Assembly (NCBI GenBank): GCA_964017155.1
Contig: OZ024863.1
Location: forward strand, 37,856,038 to 37,920,037
Direction: 5' to 3'
DNA from: Oasisia sp. SBJ-2009
Taxonomy: Eukaryota; Annelida; Polychaeta; Sabellida; Siboglinidae
DNA length: 64,000 nucleotides
Shown: positions 34,646 through 44,554 of the stretch, piece by piece
How the letters are laid out: each line of letters opens with the position of its first letter
How positions within the stretch are numbered: the first letter of the stretch is position 1
Made by a program: the position numbers and the translations under genes
The notes under the pieces: generated by a model
What the model saw: the letters and a program-made list of their open reading frames with translations, nothing else
Told to the model about the DNA's origin: nothing
The model's database searches: none

Positions 34646-34936
34646 CCATGCCTATATCAAAGAAGAACTAACAAATACAAGTCACTAGCAGCGTACAAGC
34701 TCTTCCAGGATGGGTTGATACATCACTTTGGTCTACACAGGTTTGATTAAACATGGCCAGGATCTGATCAAAAATCTATACCCTCGATCTAAATTTCACT
34801 TGATTGATCAGGAATGTTGTCGGAATGTGAAATATTTCTAACACAAATATTCGCAATGACAGTTGGGGCATGTCCCTAGAAGCAACAGGACCTTGCGCTT
34901 CTGTGCCCACATCTTGCCGTTGAGACGCTGCAGCCA
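34646..34936. other. Spacer between Tigger piece and array, copy 1
   Basis: The spacer is nearly identical to 37,824-38,112. It includes a second short Tigger-like stretch (FKEWLQRLNGKM side). No separate gene is seen. Confidence 0.5.
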
Positions 34937-35342
34937 CTCCTTGAACAGAAGGCCCACCATCCACTCCTTGAACAGAAGGCCCACCATCCACTCCTTGAAC
35001 AGAAGGCCCACCATCCACTCCTTGAACAGAAGGCCCACCATCCACTCCTTGAACAGAAGGCCCGTCATCCACTCCTTGAACAGAAGGCCCGTCATCCACT
35101 CCTTGAACAGAAGGCCCACCATCCACTCCTTGAACAGAAGGCCCGTCATCCACTCCTTGAACAGAAGGCCCGTCATCCACTCCTTGAACAGAAGGCCCGT
35201 CATCCACTCCTTGAACAGAAGGCCCGTCATCCACTCCTTGAACAGAAGGCCCGTCATCCACTCCTTGAACAGAAGGCCCGTCATCCACTCCGTGAACAGA
35301 AGGCCCGTCATCCACTCCTTGAACAGAAGGCCCAGCATCCAC
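34937..35342. repeat. 27-bp minisatellite from Tigger coding sequence, about 15 units
   Basis: The unit is CACTCCTTGAACAGAAGGCC plus seven bases that vary as CACCATC or CGTCATC. On the minus strand one frame reads WMTGLLFKE repeated, another GVDDGPSVQ repeated. The last unit runs into FKEWLQRLNGKMWAQKRK, the normal Tigger sequence, showing where it came from. Confidence 0.93.
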
Positions 35343-35496
35343 TCTCACTGAAGTCCTTACGCGTGTAAGGCCTTCCCTCATAAGATCCTTGAAACACCAT
35401 GGATAACTCCTTCAGCCGGTCCCACGAATCCCCCAGAGTGCTTGCCATCTTCCTTACGAACCTGATATCCCTCAACAGCCTTCTCCCGAAACACAT
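35343..35496 (-). other. Unrecognised minus-strand ORF fragment
   Basis: A frame reads FVRKMASTLGDSWDRLKEL and then SYEGRPYTRKDF before it runs into the array at the low-coordinate side. I do not recognise it. It may be upstream transposase sequence or unrelated flank. Confidence 0.3.
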
Positions 35497-35697
35497 TTTA
35501 ACAAATAATTAGTTGACTGCATAATAAATAATTCAAGCAAAATGGGCAGTTATTGACGATAGGCCCCAAGTTTTTAATAATAATAAAGTTTATTCACTGG
35601 CAGCCAAAGCGGCTGAATAGTAAAGTCATTTATGTCCCCACAACTTGTGGATGATGTGACCCAAAAAGATCATAAGTAATGTTTAACTCATTCCCTA

Positions 35698-35934
35698 CTA
35701 CATCACTTGTACAGAGATACACTTGTAGCAGTCACCGATGCAGAGGTTCACATCACACACGCTGCAGCCAGTGCGAGGCTCCGAATGCTTGCCTTTCTTG
35801 CTGCATTCTTTGCAGCGGCCAGCCTTGCGTTTCTCTGGCCAGTGGTCAACGTCAACTGGCACAAGAACTTCTTGGGTTGCCCTCCGCTTCCGGTCACTCT
35901 GGAAGTTGCCGATCATCAGCTTCGCCAGCGCCAT
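35698..35934 (-). pseudogene. piggyBac C-terminal zinc-ribbon fragment
   Basis: The 78-codon frame has RCKECSKKGKHSEPRTGC and then CDVNLCIGDCY, the Cys-rich C-terminal ribbon of piggyBac-type transposases. The catalytic core is missing next to it. It may belong with the N-terminal piece at 39-44 kb, separated by the composite block, but that is inference. Confidence 0.72.
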
Positions 35935-35938
35935 GCGG

Positions 35939-36560
35939 GATGAAGAGCCTCGGTAGCCAAGGAACGTTGGTGTAGTGGTGTCATCACCACATACAAATCC
36001 ATGCTCAGTATAAAACCCACAAAGTAATTTGTCTCGTTTGTGGGGTTTCTGTCATTGAAACGAACCATTGAGGTCACCAAGCCATATTACATCTGAGGTA
36101 TTCATATTTCACAGTCAGTCAGTCACAAATCACACGGAGAACCTCTTGATACTGGGACACATCTGAGTGAGAGTTACCAGATGGCATATATGTGTTGATG
36201 ACAACAATACTCCTATCTAGTTTCAGTCTAATGGGTAGGACTCACAGCCACATTCCAGTGGTTCGACACATTTATCCATGTCAGTGCACCATAAGGCCAG
36301 TACTCCACCATGCCCTCTATGTCTATGCATCATAGGCTGCTGGTTAAATTCATCACAACATTTCACAATGTTCCCAATGTCTGGGAGTTGGTCAGCAACA
36401 TAGGATTTTTCATAAATATACAGCCAATGTTCATGTAAGAAAAATAGATCACAGTCCTTCATGAGGATATCTATGTACACATGGTTGGTTTTGATATTTT
36501 CTACATTGTCTGTTCCCAGGACTATATTGTGTGCGATCTTGTAGTCTCGGTGATAGGTGG
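35939..36560 (-). pseudogene. LINE APE-type endonuclease fragment, copy 2
   Basis: The minus frame shows DILMKDCDLFFLHEHWL, then GHGGVLALWC, RSIVVINTYMPSGNSH, VIWLGDLNGSF and TTPTFLGYRGSS. These are the exonuclease-endonuclease-phosphatase landmarks: the Glu of EHW, the NTYMPSG strand and the GDLN motif. In a LINE this domain nicks target DNA. Stops and shifts break it, and the reverse transcriptase is absent. Part of it is duplicated at 29.5-29.8 kb. Confidence 0.83.
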
Positions 36561-37037
36561 AGGCTGGTCAGGTCTAAGAAAGGTCTAAGGCTGTTATGGC
36601 GGTATTCCGTAATTCCAGGGCCACAGTCAGAGCAGGTGTTGTAATGACACTTGCTCGACGACCGGCACTGTGCTAAGTAAAAGTACAGTAGTCCCCCTCT
36701 TCAGGTTCCAAGCAAAAAGTGTCCCTACATTGGGGGTGTCCCCTCATCAGGGGGACAGATATTCCGGGATGGGCGGTGTCAGTTATGTGCATAATGTAGT
36801 GTACGTGAACAATAATAACCCCCAAATGCCATACACTATACATATCTGCATGCACTGTTCTACAACTGTTTTACATAAGTTATACACCTGTGATAAGTAA
36901 CAAAGACATTTTATAAATCACAATTTTATTAAAAAAAAATCAACACTCCCACAGCATACAAAAAAGAACAAAATTCAACAGCACCAACACCTCAACAACA
37001 GTCACAAGCTACACTACCACGTCTACACCACTGCAAG
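36561..37037. other. Gene-free spacer
   Basis: No coding motif is recognised. This stretch is missing from the equivalent place in copy 1, where the hAT element lies. Confidence 0.4.
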
Positions 37038-37823
37038 TCACTGCCGCTGACAAAAGTCAGTGATGCTCTTCTGTTCAGCAAGGGCAGCGTGTCGGATGGA
37101 ATGTCCTTGCAGCAGGTCTCGAACTGTTGAAGCAGCCTCGAGCATTGCTGCGTCATTTGTACTCGGTGCAAAGCTGATGATGTCCTTCATCTGCAGTAAG
37201 CCGTCCTTTGCAGTGATGAGAGGACGGCCCTCTGGTTCATTTTCACTGTCTTCATCATCCTCTATGACAGCACCCCTGGCCTTGGCAACAAGTGCCTCCT
37301 CCCAGTCATCATCAGTGACATCCGTCGTGACGGTCGCATCGTCCATGCCGACGTAAGTTTCCCACGAAACACCACCCAACAGGCGCTCCACCCCTTCCCC
37401 GGGTTCGTCTAGGTCGGTGGCAGCCACCATGTCTTCTACCACGTCTTCTTCCACTCCACAATGCCACGAGTGGCAAAGCACTTGGTGATCGTGGCTGCAC
37501 CACGCCAGCCACACCCAACCAATGGCGTCCAGCGTATCCACTCGTTTGCTGAGTTCAGTGGCTGTGTTGGCGGTGTCCATCTCCGCAAGGATGTGTCGCA
37601 TCAGCCGCTTCCTGTAATGCGCCTTCGGTGTTGCGATTATTCCGGCGTCGCAAGGTTGAAGGCGTGACGTTGTTTTGGGCGGAAGAAACACAAGTTTCAC
37701 ATTTGCGAGCTGGACGTCAAGGTGTGCAACACAGTTGTCCAGAAGCAGCAGGATGTTGCGCTTCTGTGCCCACATCTTGCCGTCGAGTCGCTGCAGCCAC
37801 CCATTGAACAGGAGGCCCAGCAT
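37038..37823 (-). pseudogene. Tigger/pogo DDE transposase, C-terminal part, copy 2
   Basis: An open frame of 261 codons begins GLLFNGWLQRLDGKMWAQKR, then NILLLLDNCVAHLD (second catalytic Asp), VKLVFLPPKTTSRLQPCDAG (the LPPNTTS-LQP-D signature, third Asp) and a family tail with acidic WEEALVAKA. The DNA-binding half and first catalytic Asp are missing. Tigger transposases cut and paste with TA targets. Upstream sequence is replaced by a spacer and the minisatellite. Confidence 0.92.
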
Positions 37824-38112
37824 CCATGCCTATATCAAAGAAGAACTAACAACTACAAGTCACTAGCAGCGTACAAGCTCATCCAGGAAGGGTGGATACA
37901 TCACCTTGGTCTACACAGGTTTTATTAAACATGGCCAGGATCTGATCAAAAATCTATACCCTCGATCTAAATTTCTCTTCATTGATCAGGAATGTTGTCG
38001 GAATGTGAAATATTTCTAACCCAAATATTCGCAATGACAGTTGGGGCATGTCCCTAGAAGCAACAGGACCTTGCGCTTCTGTGCCCACATCTTGCCGTTG
38101 AGACGCTGCAGC
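37824..38112. other. Spacer between Tigger piece and array, copy 2
   Basis: The spacer matches 34,646-34,936. It ends in Tigger-like sequence with FKEWLQRLNGKM on the minus strand, into which the minisatellite is fused in frame. Confidence 0.5.
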
Positions 38113-38957
38113 CACTCCTTGAACAGAAGGCCCACCATCCACTCCTTGAACAGAAGGCCCACCATCCACTCCTTGAACAGAAGGCCCACCATCCACTCCT
38201 TGAACAGAAGGCCCACCATCCACTCCTTGAACAGAAGGCCCACCATCCACTCCTTGAACAGAAGGCCCACCATCCACTCCTTGAACAGAAGGCCCACCAT
38301 CCACTCCTTGAACAGAAGGCCCACCATCCACTCCTTGAACAGAAGGCCCACCATCCACTCCTTGAACAGAAGGCCCACCATCCACTCCTTGAACAGAAGC
38401 CCCGTCATCCACTCCTTGAACAGAAGCCCCGTCATCCACTCCTTGAACAGAAGGCCCACCATCCACTCCTTGAACAGAAGGCCCACCATCCACTCCTTGA
38501 ACAGAAGCCCCGTCATCCACTCCTTGAACAGAAGGCCCGTCATCCACTCCTTGAACAGAAGGCCCGTCATCCACTCCTTGAACAGAAGGCCCACCATCCA
38601 CTCCTTGAACAGAAGGCCCACCATCCACTCCTTGAACAGAAGGCCCACCATCCACTCCTTGAACAGAAGCCCCGTCATCCACTCCTTGAACAGAAGGCCC
38701 GTCATCCACTCCTTGAACAGAAGGCCCGTCATCCACTCCTTGAACAGAAGGCCCGTCATCCACTCCTTGAACAGAAGGCCCACCATCCACTCCTTGAACA
38801 GAAGGCCCACCATCCACTCCTTGAACAGAAGGCCCACCATCCACTCCTTGAACAGAAGGCCCACCATCCACTCCTTGAACAGAAGGCCCACCATCCACTC
38901 CTTGAACAGAAGGCCCACCATCCACTCCTTGAACAGAAGGCCCACCATCCACTCCTT
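38113..38957. repeat. 27-bp minisatellite from Tigger coding sequence, about 31 units
   Basis: Same unit as at 34.9 kb but twice as many copies. Three types (CACCATC, CGTCATC and a CCCCGTC variant) are arranged in blocks, indicating expansion by multi-unit duplications. Frames on both strands remain open throughout because the unit is a multiple of three. The left edge abuts piggyBac sequence at about 38,958. Confidence 0.95.
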
Positions 38958-38981
38958 GTTTGCCCAGTATATGTGGAAATG

Positions 38982-39795
38982 CTAGCCAGTGATGCTGTTG
39001 CAAAGTAGCAGCACAACGCTTTCACCGAGGCCAACTTCCACCCGATTGCTGTCCTTTCCTGTGTACATGCTGAATTCACACACATAGCCATTGTGTGAAT
39101 CAGCGCGCACCCACACCTTGATGCCGTACTTGTGTGGCTTCGCAGGTATGTACTGGCGAAAACCAAGACGCCCACGAAAAGCAACCATTGCCTCATCGAT
39201 CGCGTTTTCTCGAGGGGAATAATGCAGCACGGCATTCTCTTGGATGACGTCTGTGGCAGGTCGGAGGTCGTGAAGTTTGTCGTGGCCAGGTTGTCCTCTT
39301 CCAGGATTTTGGGTAGAATCACTGGCATGGAAGTACTGCAAGATTTTTTCAAATCGAGTACGAATCATGATTGCTTTTACTGGAAAGTTGCCAAAGAGGT
39401 GATCAGAGCTCCAGTACATCTTGTAGCTAGGCAACTGCACGCTGGACATGTAGATGTGAAGCCCAAGAAAACAGCGGATTTCCATTGCCGATGTCGGCTT
39501 ACCTGCCCACAGCTTGTCGACCTTCCCAGATTTCAGCTGACACTGACTGGCATAGCGATTAGTCTCAGTCGCAATCCACTCGTACAGTGTCGCCGGAAAC
39601 AGTAATTCAAAGAAATCGAGTTCATGTTTCTCTCCTGGTAGCGTCAGCGTAGGGCCTACTGGTTCTTGGAAAGCACTGACGGTGATCGGTGCTTTGTCAG
39701 CATCTTAAGTTAGCTCCATCGAACTATTAGATCACGGGCCAAGTCCACTCGTTGTCGCTGCTTTGCGATAAATCGCAGGTTTTTACAGACGAAAC
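38982..39795 (-). pseudogene. piggyBac-like transposase, N-terminal and first catalytic part
   Basis: The minus frame reads FFELLFPATLYEWIATETNRYAS and then MEIRCFLGLHIYMS, YWSSDHLFGN, ENAIDEAMVAFRGR (first catalytic Asp, IDEAM) and YIPAKPHKYGIKVW. These are DDE_Tnp_1_7 landmarks. Stops occur near 39,705-39,730. The second half is lost where the 27-bp array begins. The extreme N terminus is displaced to 44,245-44,340 by the 4.4-kb insertion. Confidence 0.9.
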
Positions 39796-40252
39796 ACTTG
39801 TGTAGGTATGTGACAAAAAAAATCAAACTCACAGTATCACCCCAACTTTGATATCATTGGAAAGAGCTTTAAAAGACCTTTCCCATGATACTAAGATCAG
39901 CTTCATAGGACAAATAATAAGCAAATGGCAGCCAATTAAAGGATCCAAATTCGCTTGTTTCCGGTCAATCTAAATAATGATAAACAATAGAGAAACAACT
40001 TAGACTTTGTGACCTGTTTTGTCATTTTGTGGTATAATTGGAGGAGGGATATTTCCCTTGTTCCTTGGTCAATTTCAGCAAACTAGGTATCATTTTAAAG
40101 CTTATGGAATGCAAATTCCTATAAATGTTAAAGAAAATGAATATTCCCAGAGATAATTAAGATTTAATTGTTACCCTTTAGACCCTTAACCGACTTCTGC
40201 TAAAATCAAAATATTTGAAAAATCCTTTAAAAAAAAAACCAAATCCTGCCAA

Positions 40253-40303
40253 GTTGGTATTCATTGGAAAGTTCTCAGCAAGAGCTTTTCAATGAATACC
40301 AAC
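40253..40303. repeat. Hairpin near the 3' end of the novel element
   Basis: GTTGGTATTCATTGG and its inverse CCAATGAATACCAAC-like partner form a stem of about 17 bp with one mismatch and a short loop. One arm is repeated at about 40,423. It lies just downstream of the ORF stop and could be a subterminal binding site or an RNA end structure. Confidence 0.7.
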
Positions 40304-40511
40304 ATCCCAGACATAATTATAAGATTTAGTTGTTTTAATCCCTTGGACCCTAAACCGAGTTCTGGTAAAATAAAAAAATTGAACAAAAACTTAAAAAATT
40401 ACTATACCGAAATCCTACCAAGTTGGTATTCATTGGAAAATTCTTAGCAAGAAACACTCACAATTAGTTCTCTACTCCAGTCGGTATGTCATCATAGTCT
40501 CTATTTCCACA

Positions 40512-42926
40512 TCAGCACAAAACCAAGTCCTCATACAGAAGATCTGCCCCAAGGGCCCACGGAGTCATCTCATAGTCTGTTGCATCTTCGTAACTTTCAT
40601 TGTCCAACCAGTATGCAATTACATAGCATTTCTTCAGTTTGGTCTTTTTCAGTTTTTCAACCCTCCCTGAATAAACAACCTGCTCATTTGTGTCTCCATC
40701 ATACCATGTGTGGCAGATGTCAAGTTCCACAATGGTACCGTTCAGAATTTGAAGCAAAGATTGATGAGTCTCATCCGAAATATTGGGGAATTCCGTCCGC
40801 AATTTGCCAATATCCACCGAATGCAACTTCTTCTCTGTTTCCTTCCTCTCCTTCTCATTCTTCTTCTGTTGCTTGAGTGCTGCCCTTCGTGAAAGTTCTA
40901 CCCGGACTTCAGACTGTTTCTGTCTTGCAACCCGTCTCTTCTTTCTGCCCCACCCTATGGCCCAGCTCACAGCACGCTCCCTCTCATCCTCATACATTTC
41001 ATCCAAATAGGGTACAACAGCATTTTTTTTGGCACGCATCCTAGCTACAAGGAAGTCCATGCTAGCATGTTTCGCTCGCTCCTGCATGGCCCCAAACATG
41101 CCCATAACCTCCTCTGCATCAATGTTATGTAGGCGGGCAGAACTGGTCTCCTCCTTCAGAATATCCGTCATGGTCATACTGAAGTATCGTTGATACTGCC
41201 TTTCAAGAACAGCAATGATGGCCTCAAAGCAAGCAGACATCATTCGGGCAAATAGGTCCATGTTGGAAGGCTGTCCTTGGAGACTTACAAGGGTGGGATC
41301 TTCACTAAGGGGTCGGCCGAAGAAATCAGAGTTGCGAGTCAGAGCAAGCTGTGGTGACTCTCTTGTCCTCTTCAGTTCCGAGATGACATTTTTTACGACG
41401 CCAATCCCTTCGATGTGGTCAATGGTAGCGGAGCTGGAACTTGCATAGAAGATCGACATCCACGGTCCCGTCAGAAGTTTGCCAATGAGCCCAAGACACT
41501 GGATTTGCATTTTGGCTATCTCATTGGTGAAATCTGTCCTTATACACGACTGAAGCCTCCCACATGAAACTGTACCCTTCGTGAAAAACTCCAAGAAGAG
41601 ACTGTAGTTATGATGCAGTTGCCCACAGATATGGTACAAAATGTGGAGTCTATTTCCACGATACCTTGGGAGAATTCCCTTTGGTATCTTTTTGTCGATC
41701 AAGAACGTAACAAACCCTTTTGGGTCCCCTTTTCCTGCTTTGTAACGAAATTTGTTTATGGACAAGACTAGATTTCCAGCAAGACAATCTTTTCCAAACA
41801 GTTCTCCACGTCCCGTCTCCATTTGTTTCAATGCTGACCTGCAGGAACTTGCCATCGTGTCCAGCGGGTGGAGATGGCAGTTTAATTCGTTTAAACTTTT
41901 TCCCCACTTCTCGCTGACTTTCGAAATTGCTGCATGATCAGCAGCCACTCTGTCCGTCATGGTATTGGCTATGTTACCAATAATCGTCGAACGACAGAAC
42001 TGATAATCCTCCTTGTGGTAGTCGGCATACACGTCCGCAAGATTATCTACCGATGAACACACGTGATCACAATAATCCGCCGCTGTGCCTCCGGCAAGTT
42101 CATCAATAGCTACTACTTCACATGTGGTGAAATGGATGCTATTTAGATGAACATGCTCCTGGGTCGTTGCATCGAATCCTAGAGTGAGGTTGCTGGTCTT
42201 CATAGACATTTCTGCGGTTTTCAGATCCGCCAAGGAGTCCAATTCCCTGGCCATCTGTTCGACAGTTGTTCGGCAATTAATGGCACTTAGTTTGTCCCCT
42301 GTGCGTTTTGCGTAACTTGCAATTAACGTTGGAATGTTTTGGGTAGGGACCATATTGACGATGGCATCGTACACTTGCATGCGCATTGCACTACTGTATG
42401 TTTTGCCATCCCTCTTGGTTTCCTTCTCCTTCTTGTCTTTTTCCACTTCCTCAAGCTTATCCCTGAGTGCACACATATCATTTTCATAAATTCGAATAAT
42501 TTCATCCTTTGCACTTAGTTCTTGTTTTAACTTGGCAAACCCCTTTGAAACTGTTTTCTTTGGACCAATGTTTTTTTTTTGGTTGTCCTTCAAAAGTTTA
42601 TGTGTACGCTTAAGCCGTTTGAAAAGTTCTGCATCACAGGAAAGGTTTGCGTCCTTCTTCGCCCCCATAATTTGTCGTTTTAATAATGTAATTGTCGCGT
42701 CCTTTGTTTTCATAGAGAGTTTCTTGCGTTCAATGTCCTGATTGAGGTATTTGATCTGATTCACCCTTTGTATATCAATATTTGCCCTAAGTTTTCTGAC
42801 GCGTTTTAGATACCTTTTCTTTTCCGCCCTGCGTCGATTTGACACAAAATGTAGTCGCTTTCTAAGTAATACTTTACGTGGCGTGAGAACCTGTCCAGAT
42901 GAAGGACCACGGTGCGGATGTGGCAC
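40512..42926 (-). CDS. Putative novel transposase, about 800 codons, uninterrupted
   Basis: The first codon shown is GTG, so the real start is probably in an upstream exon: a TTCAG acceptor precedes ATTCGGTGCC at about 42,931, and a matching donor GAAG|GTGAGT lies at 43,959. Residues 20-170 are very basic and coiled-coil-like. A conserved core follows: NLTLGFDATT (Asp about 252), NTMTDRVAAD (Asp 325) and NCHLHPLDTM (349-358). It resembles an RNase H-like fold with a C-H insertion, as in hAT-type enzymes. The C terminus (about 735-804) looks like a small beta-barrel, tudor- or chromo-like, with HTWYDGD, GRVEKL, YWLDNESYEDATDYEM and ADLLYEDLVL. It is the only long gene inside the TIRs, so I infer it mobilises the element. 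Catalytic residue assignment is tentative. Confidence 0.8.
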   Translation of the reverse strand: MPHPHRGPSSGQVLTPRKVLLRKRLHFVSNRRRAEKKRYLKRVRKLRANIDIQRVNQIKYLNQDIERKKLSMKTKDATITLLKRQIMGAKKDANLSCDAELFKRLKRTHKLLKDNQKKNIGPKKTVSKGFAKLKQELSAKDEIIRIYENDMCALRDKLEEVEKDKKEKETKRDGKTYSSAMRMQVYDAIVNMVPTQNIPTLIASYAKRTGDKLSAINCRTTVEQMARELDSLADLKTAEMSMKTSNLTLGFDATTQEHVHLNSIHFTTCEVVAIDELAGGTAADYCDHVCSSVDNLADVYADYHKEDYQFCRSTIIGNIANTMTDRVAADHAAISKVSEKWGKSLNELNCHLHPLDTMASSCRSALKQMETGRGELFGKDCLAGNLVLSINKFRYKAGKGDPKGFVTFLIDKKIPKGILPRYRGNRLHILYHICGQLHHNYSLFLEFFTKGTVSCGRLQSCIRTDFTNEIAKMQIQCLGLIGKLLTGPWMSIFYASSSSATIDHIEGIGVVKNVISELKRTRESPQLALTRNSDFFGRPLSEDPTLVSLQGQPSNMDLFARMMSACFEAIIAVLERQYQRYFSMTMTDILKEETSSARLHNIDAEEVMGMFGAMQERAKHASMDFLVARMRAKKNAVVPYLDEMYEDERERAVSWAIGWGRKKRRVARQKQSEVRVELSRRAALKQQKKNEKERKETEKKLHSVDIGKLRTEFPNISDETHQSLLQILNGTIVELDICHTWYDGDTNEQVVYSGRVEKLKKTKLKKCYVIAYWLDNESYEDATDYEMTPWALGADLLYEDLVLC

Positions 42927-43958
42927 CGAATCTGAAGGACTTATTAATCACCACAGGGAAATTACAGTTCTGCTTGTACGAAAATGCAAAGGCAAATATC
43001 ACCAATTTGTTTTATAAAATCACACTAAAACACAGACATAGACATTAAAAGCATTATTGAAATATTAAAATCTCACAAAAGTATTAAATACAAAACAAGT
43101 AGAATGACCCCCATACACCCTCATCCCTACATTAAATAAAAACATTACTACCACAGTTTAAAATTGCATAATACAGCATGCTGTTTTGCTAAGAGAAGTC
43201 ACCCAGGAGCTCAGCCCACAGGGCAATCAGTCATCCATAGGCATGTAGGAACCCTCACTACCACACCTCTGTTTAAGTGTTTTGTAATAGTAGACTGGTC
43301 TAGATAAACTGTGAGCCCTAAAGCTGACATCATCCAAAAAAGACATCAAGATAGGGTGAATGACAAAAGAAATTATAATAAAATGCAAAATATTTGTTGT
43401 CATTGAGTTTCATCATCAATGAACAGTTTGTGAATAGAAAAGATCTCAGTCACATCAAATTAAATATCCTTTCCAACTCACTATGAGCAAAAACCCTGGA
43501 AAAACCAGTGAAATACATGTCTAAAAGAAATCAGCTGAACAGACCACATGGCAATGTTTACAAAACACAGGCGAGTAGCTAATCAGATGGCGCCAATCAG
43601 GTCACGTGACCTAAATTCTCCTGCTGCATCTATTTTTAGCAGAACATGCCCTACAAAATCGCCCATCATCTGCTAATCAAAAGCGTATTCTGATAAAATA
43701 TCACCCTAGATGCCTTCTTAAACATCTTATTTCATCTTTATATCCAAGTTTGATTCGTATTTCGTGGCTAGATTACATATTTTGGACGATATTTGAAGGG
43801 TGAAAATCCTACAGATCGACCCTCGGTCGTGTTGAGAGCCATTACAGGGGGACCAACAATGGCCATGGGAATCGGTCAATTGCCACCAATTTTTGGGAAA
43901 TAATTCATGAATAATTAATAAAACATATTATCCAACTTTAGATAGATACTTTACTCAC

Positions 43959-44060
43959 CTTCTGCAAAATCGTCGAGCGTTTTGATGGTTGAAAAAAATG
44001 CAAAATTGCGGACGAAACTGCGAAAATTTGCAAAGATCGTTTTTCAAAAGACTGACAATT
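43959..44060 (-). other. Candidate upstream exon of the novel transposase
   Basis: The minus strand has an open stretch ending TIKTLDDFAE followed by a strong donor (GAAG|GTGAGT). Its phase 1 joins exactly to the phase of the acceptor at 42.93 kb. No ATG is seen in this frame after an upstream TGA, so the exon could be non-coding or the true start is elsewhere. Confidence 0.4.
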
Positions 44061-44244
44061 GCAAATGGCGATGTGTGTATAACGTCATTGAAGTATGTGT
44101 ACATATGGGAAGAACGTCAATAACACGAATAAAATGGATTTTTTGAGTGCTATCGTTGAGCAGCACTCGGCATTGAGAAAAACGAAAACGAGGCTTCCTG
44201 CCGAAGTGCGCTGCGCTTGAAACCAGAATTTTGTCACATACCTA

Positions 44245-44340
44245 ACTTGTGTCAGAGTGGCTTTCTAAATCAGCAGGCAATGTCTGATTTAAATCAGAAA
44301 CATTAAATCCAGTAAACTCAGAATCGGAATCGTCGGTCAT
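44245..44340 (-). pseudogene. Displaced N terminus of the piggyBac-like transposase
   Basis: From an ATG at 44,340 the minus strand reads MTDDSDSEFTGFNVSD and runs up to the target duplication. The acidic start is typical of piggyBac-like proteins. It continues beyond the 4.4-kb insertion at 39,795. Confidence 0.75.
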
Positions 44341-44554
44341 AAAACTGCCAAACTGCCGGCAAACGTGTTGACAATATGGCGGGTGCTCAACTTCCAATCA
44401 AAAATTCGCTTAGAAATCAAACGGTGACCTATATCATTTGTTATGTTAATTCAAAGCTATACATCTTAGGCCAACGAATCCACTTCAATGTACTGATGAG
44501 CCCAAATCATGGCCATCTTAGGGTCGAGCGTCGCCCCCAGGAGCAGAAATCGAC

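Larger units (their letters stand above)
39803..44244 (-). mobile_element. 4,442-bp TIR transposon of unassigned superfamily
   Basis: The termini are perfect 16-bp inverted repeats, TAGGTATGTGACAAAA at 39,803-39,818 and its inverse at 44,229-44,244. They are flanked by a perfect 7-bp direct repeat ACTTGTG at 39,796-39,802 and 44,245-44,251. Removing the element and one repeat joins the two halves of a piggyBac-like coding frame across the site (SDTS then VSSVKTC). Inside lies one long open frame on the minus strand. Perfect TIRs and target duplication suggest a recent insertion. I cannot assign it to a named superfamily; the 7-bp duplication rules out Tc1/mariner, piggyBac and Harbinger. Confidence 0.93.

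Noticed and set aside
38041..38985. Plus-strand 314-codon ORF through the 27-bp array
   Set aside because: It exists only because the repeat unit is a multiple of three without stops; the Tigger-derived frame on the minus strand explains the sequence.
39803..44244. Mariner-type reading of the 4.4-kb element with TA duplication (TIR starting GG)
   Set aside because: TA does flank GGTATGTG at both ends, but the match extends through TA into a 7-bp direct repeat, so TA belongs to the 16-bp TIR. The ORF also lacks mariner motifs.
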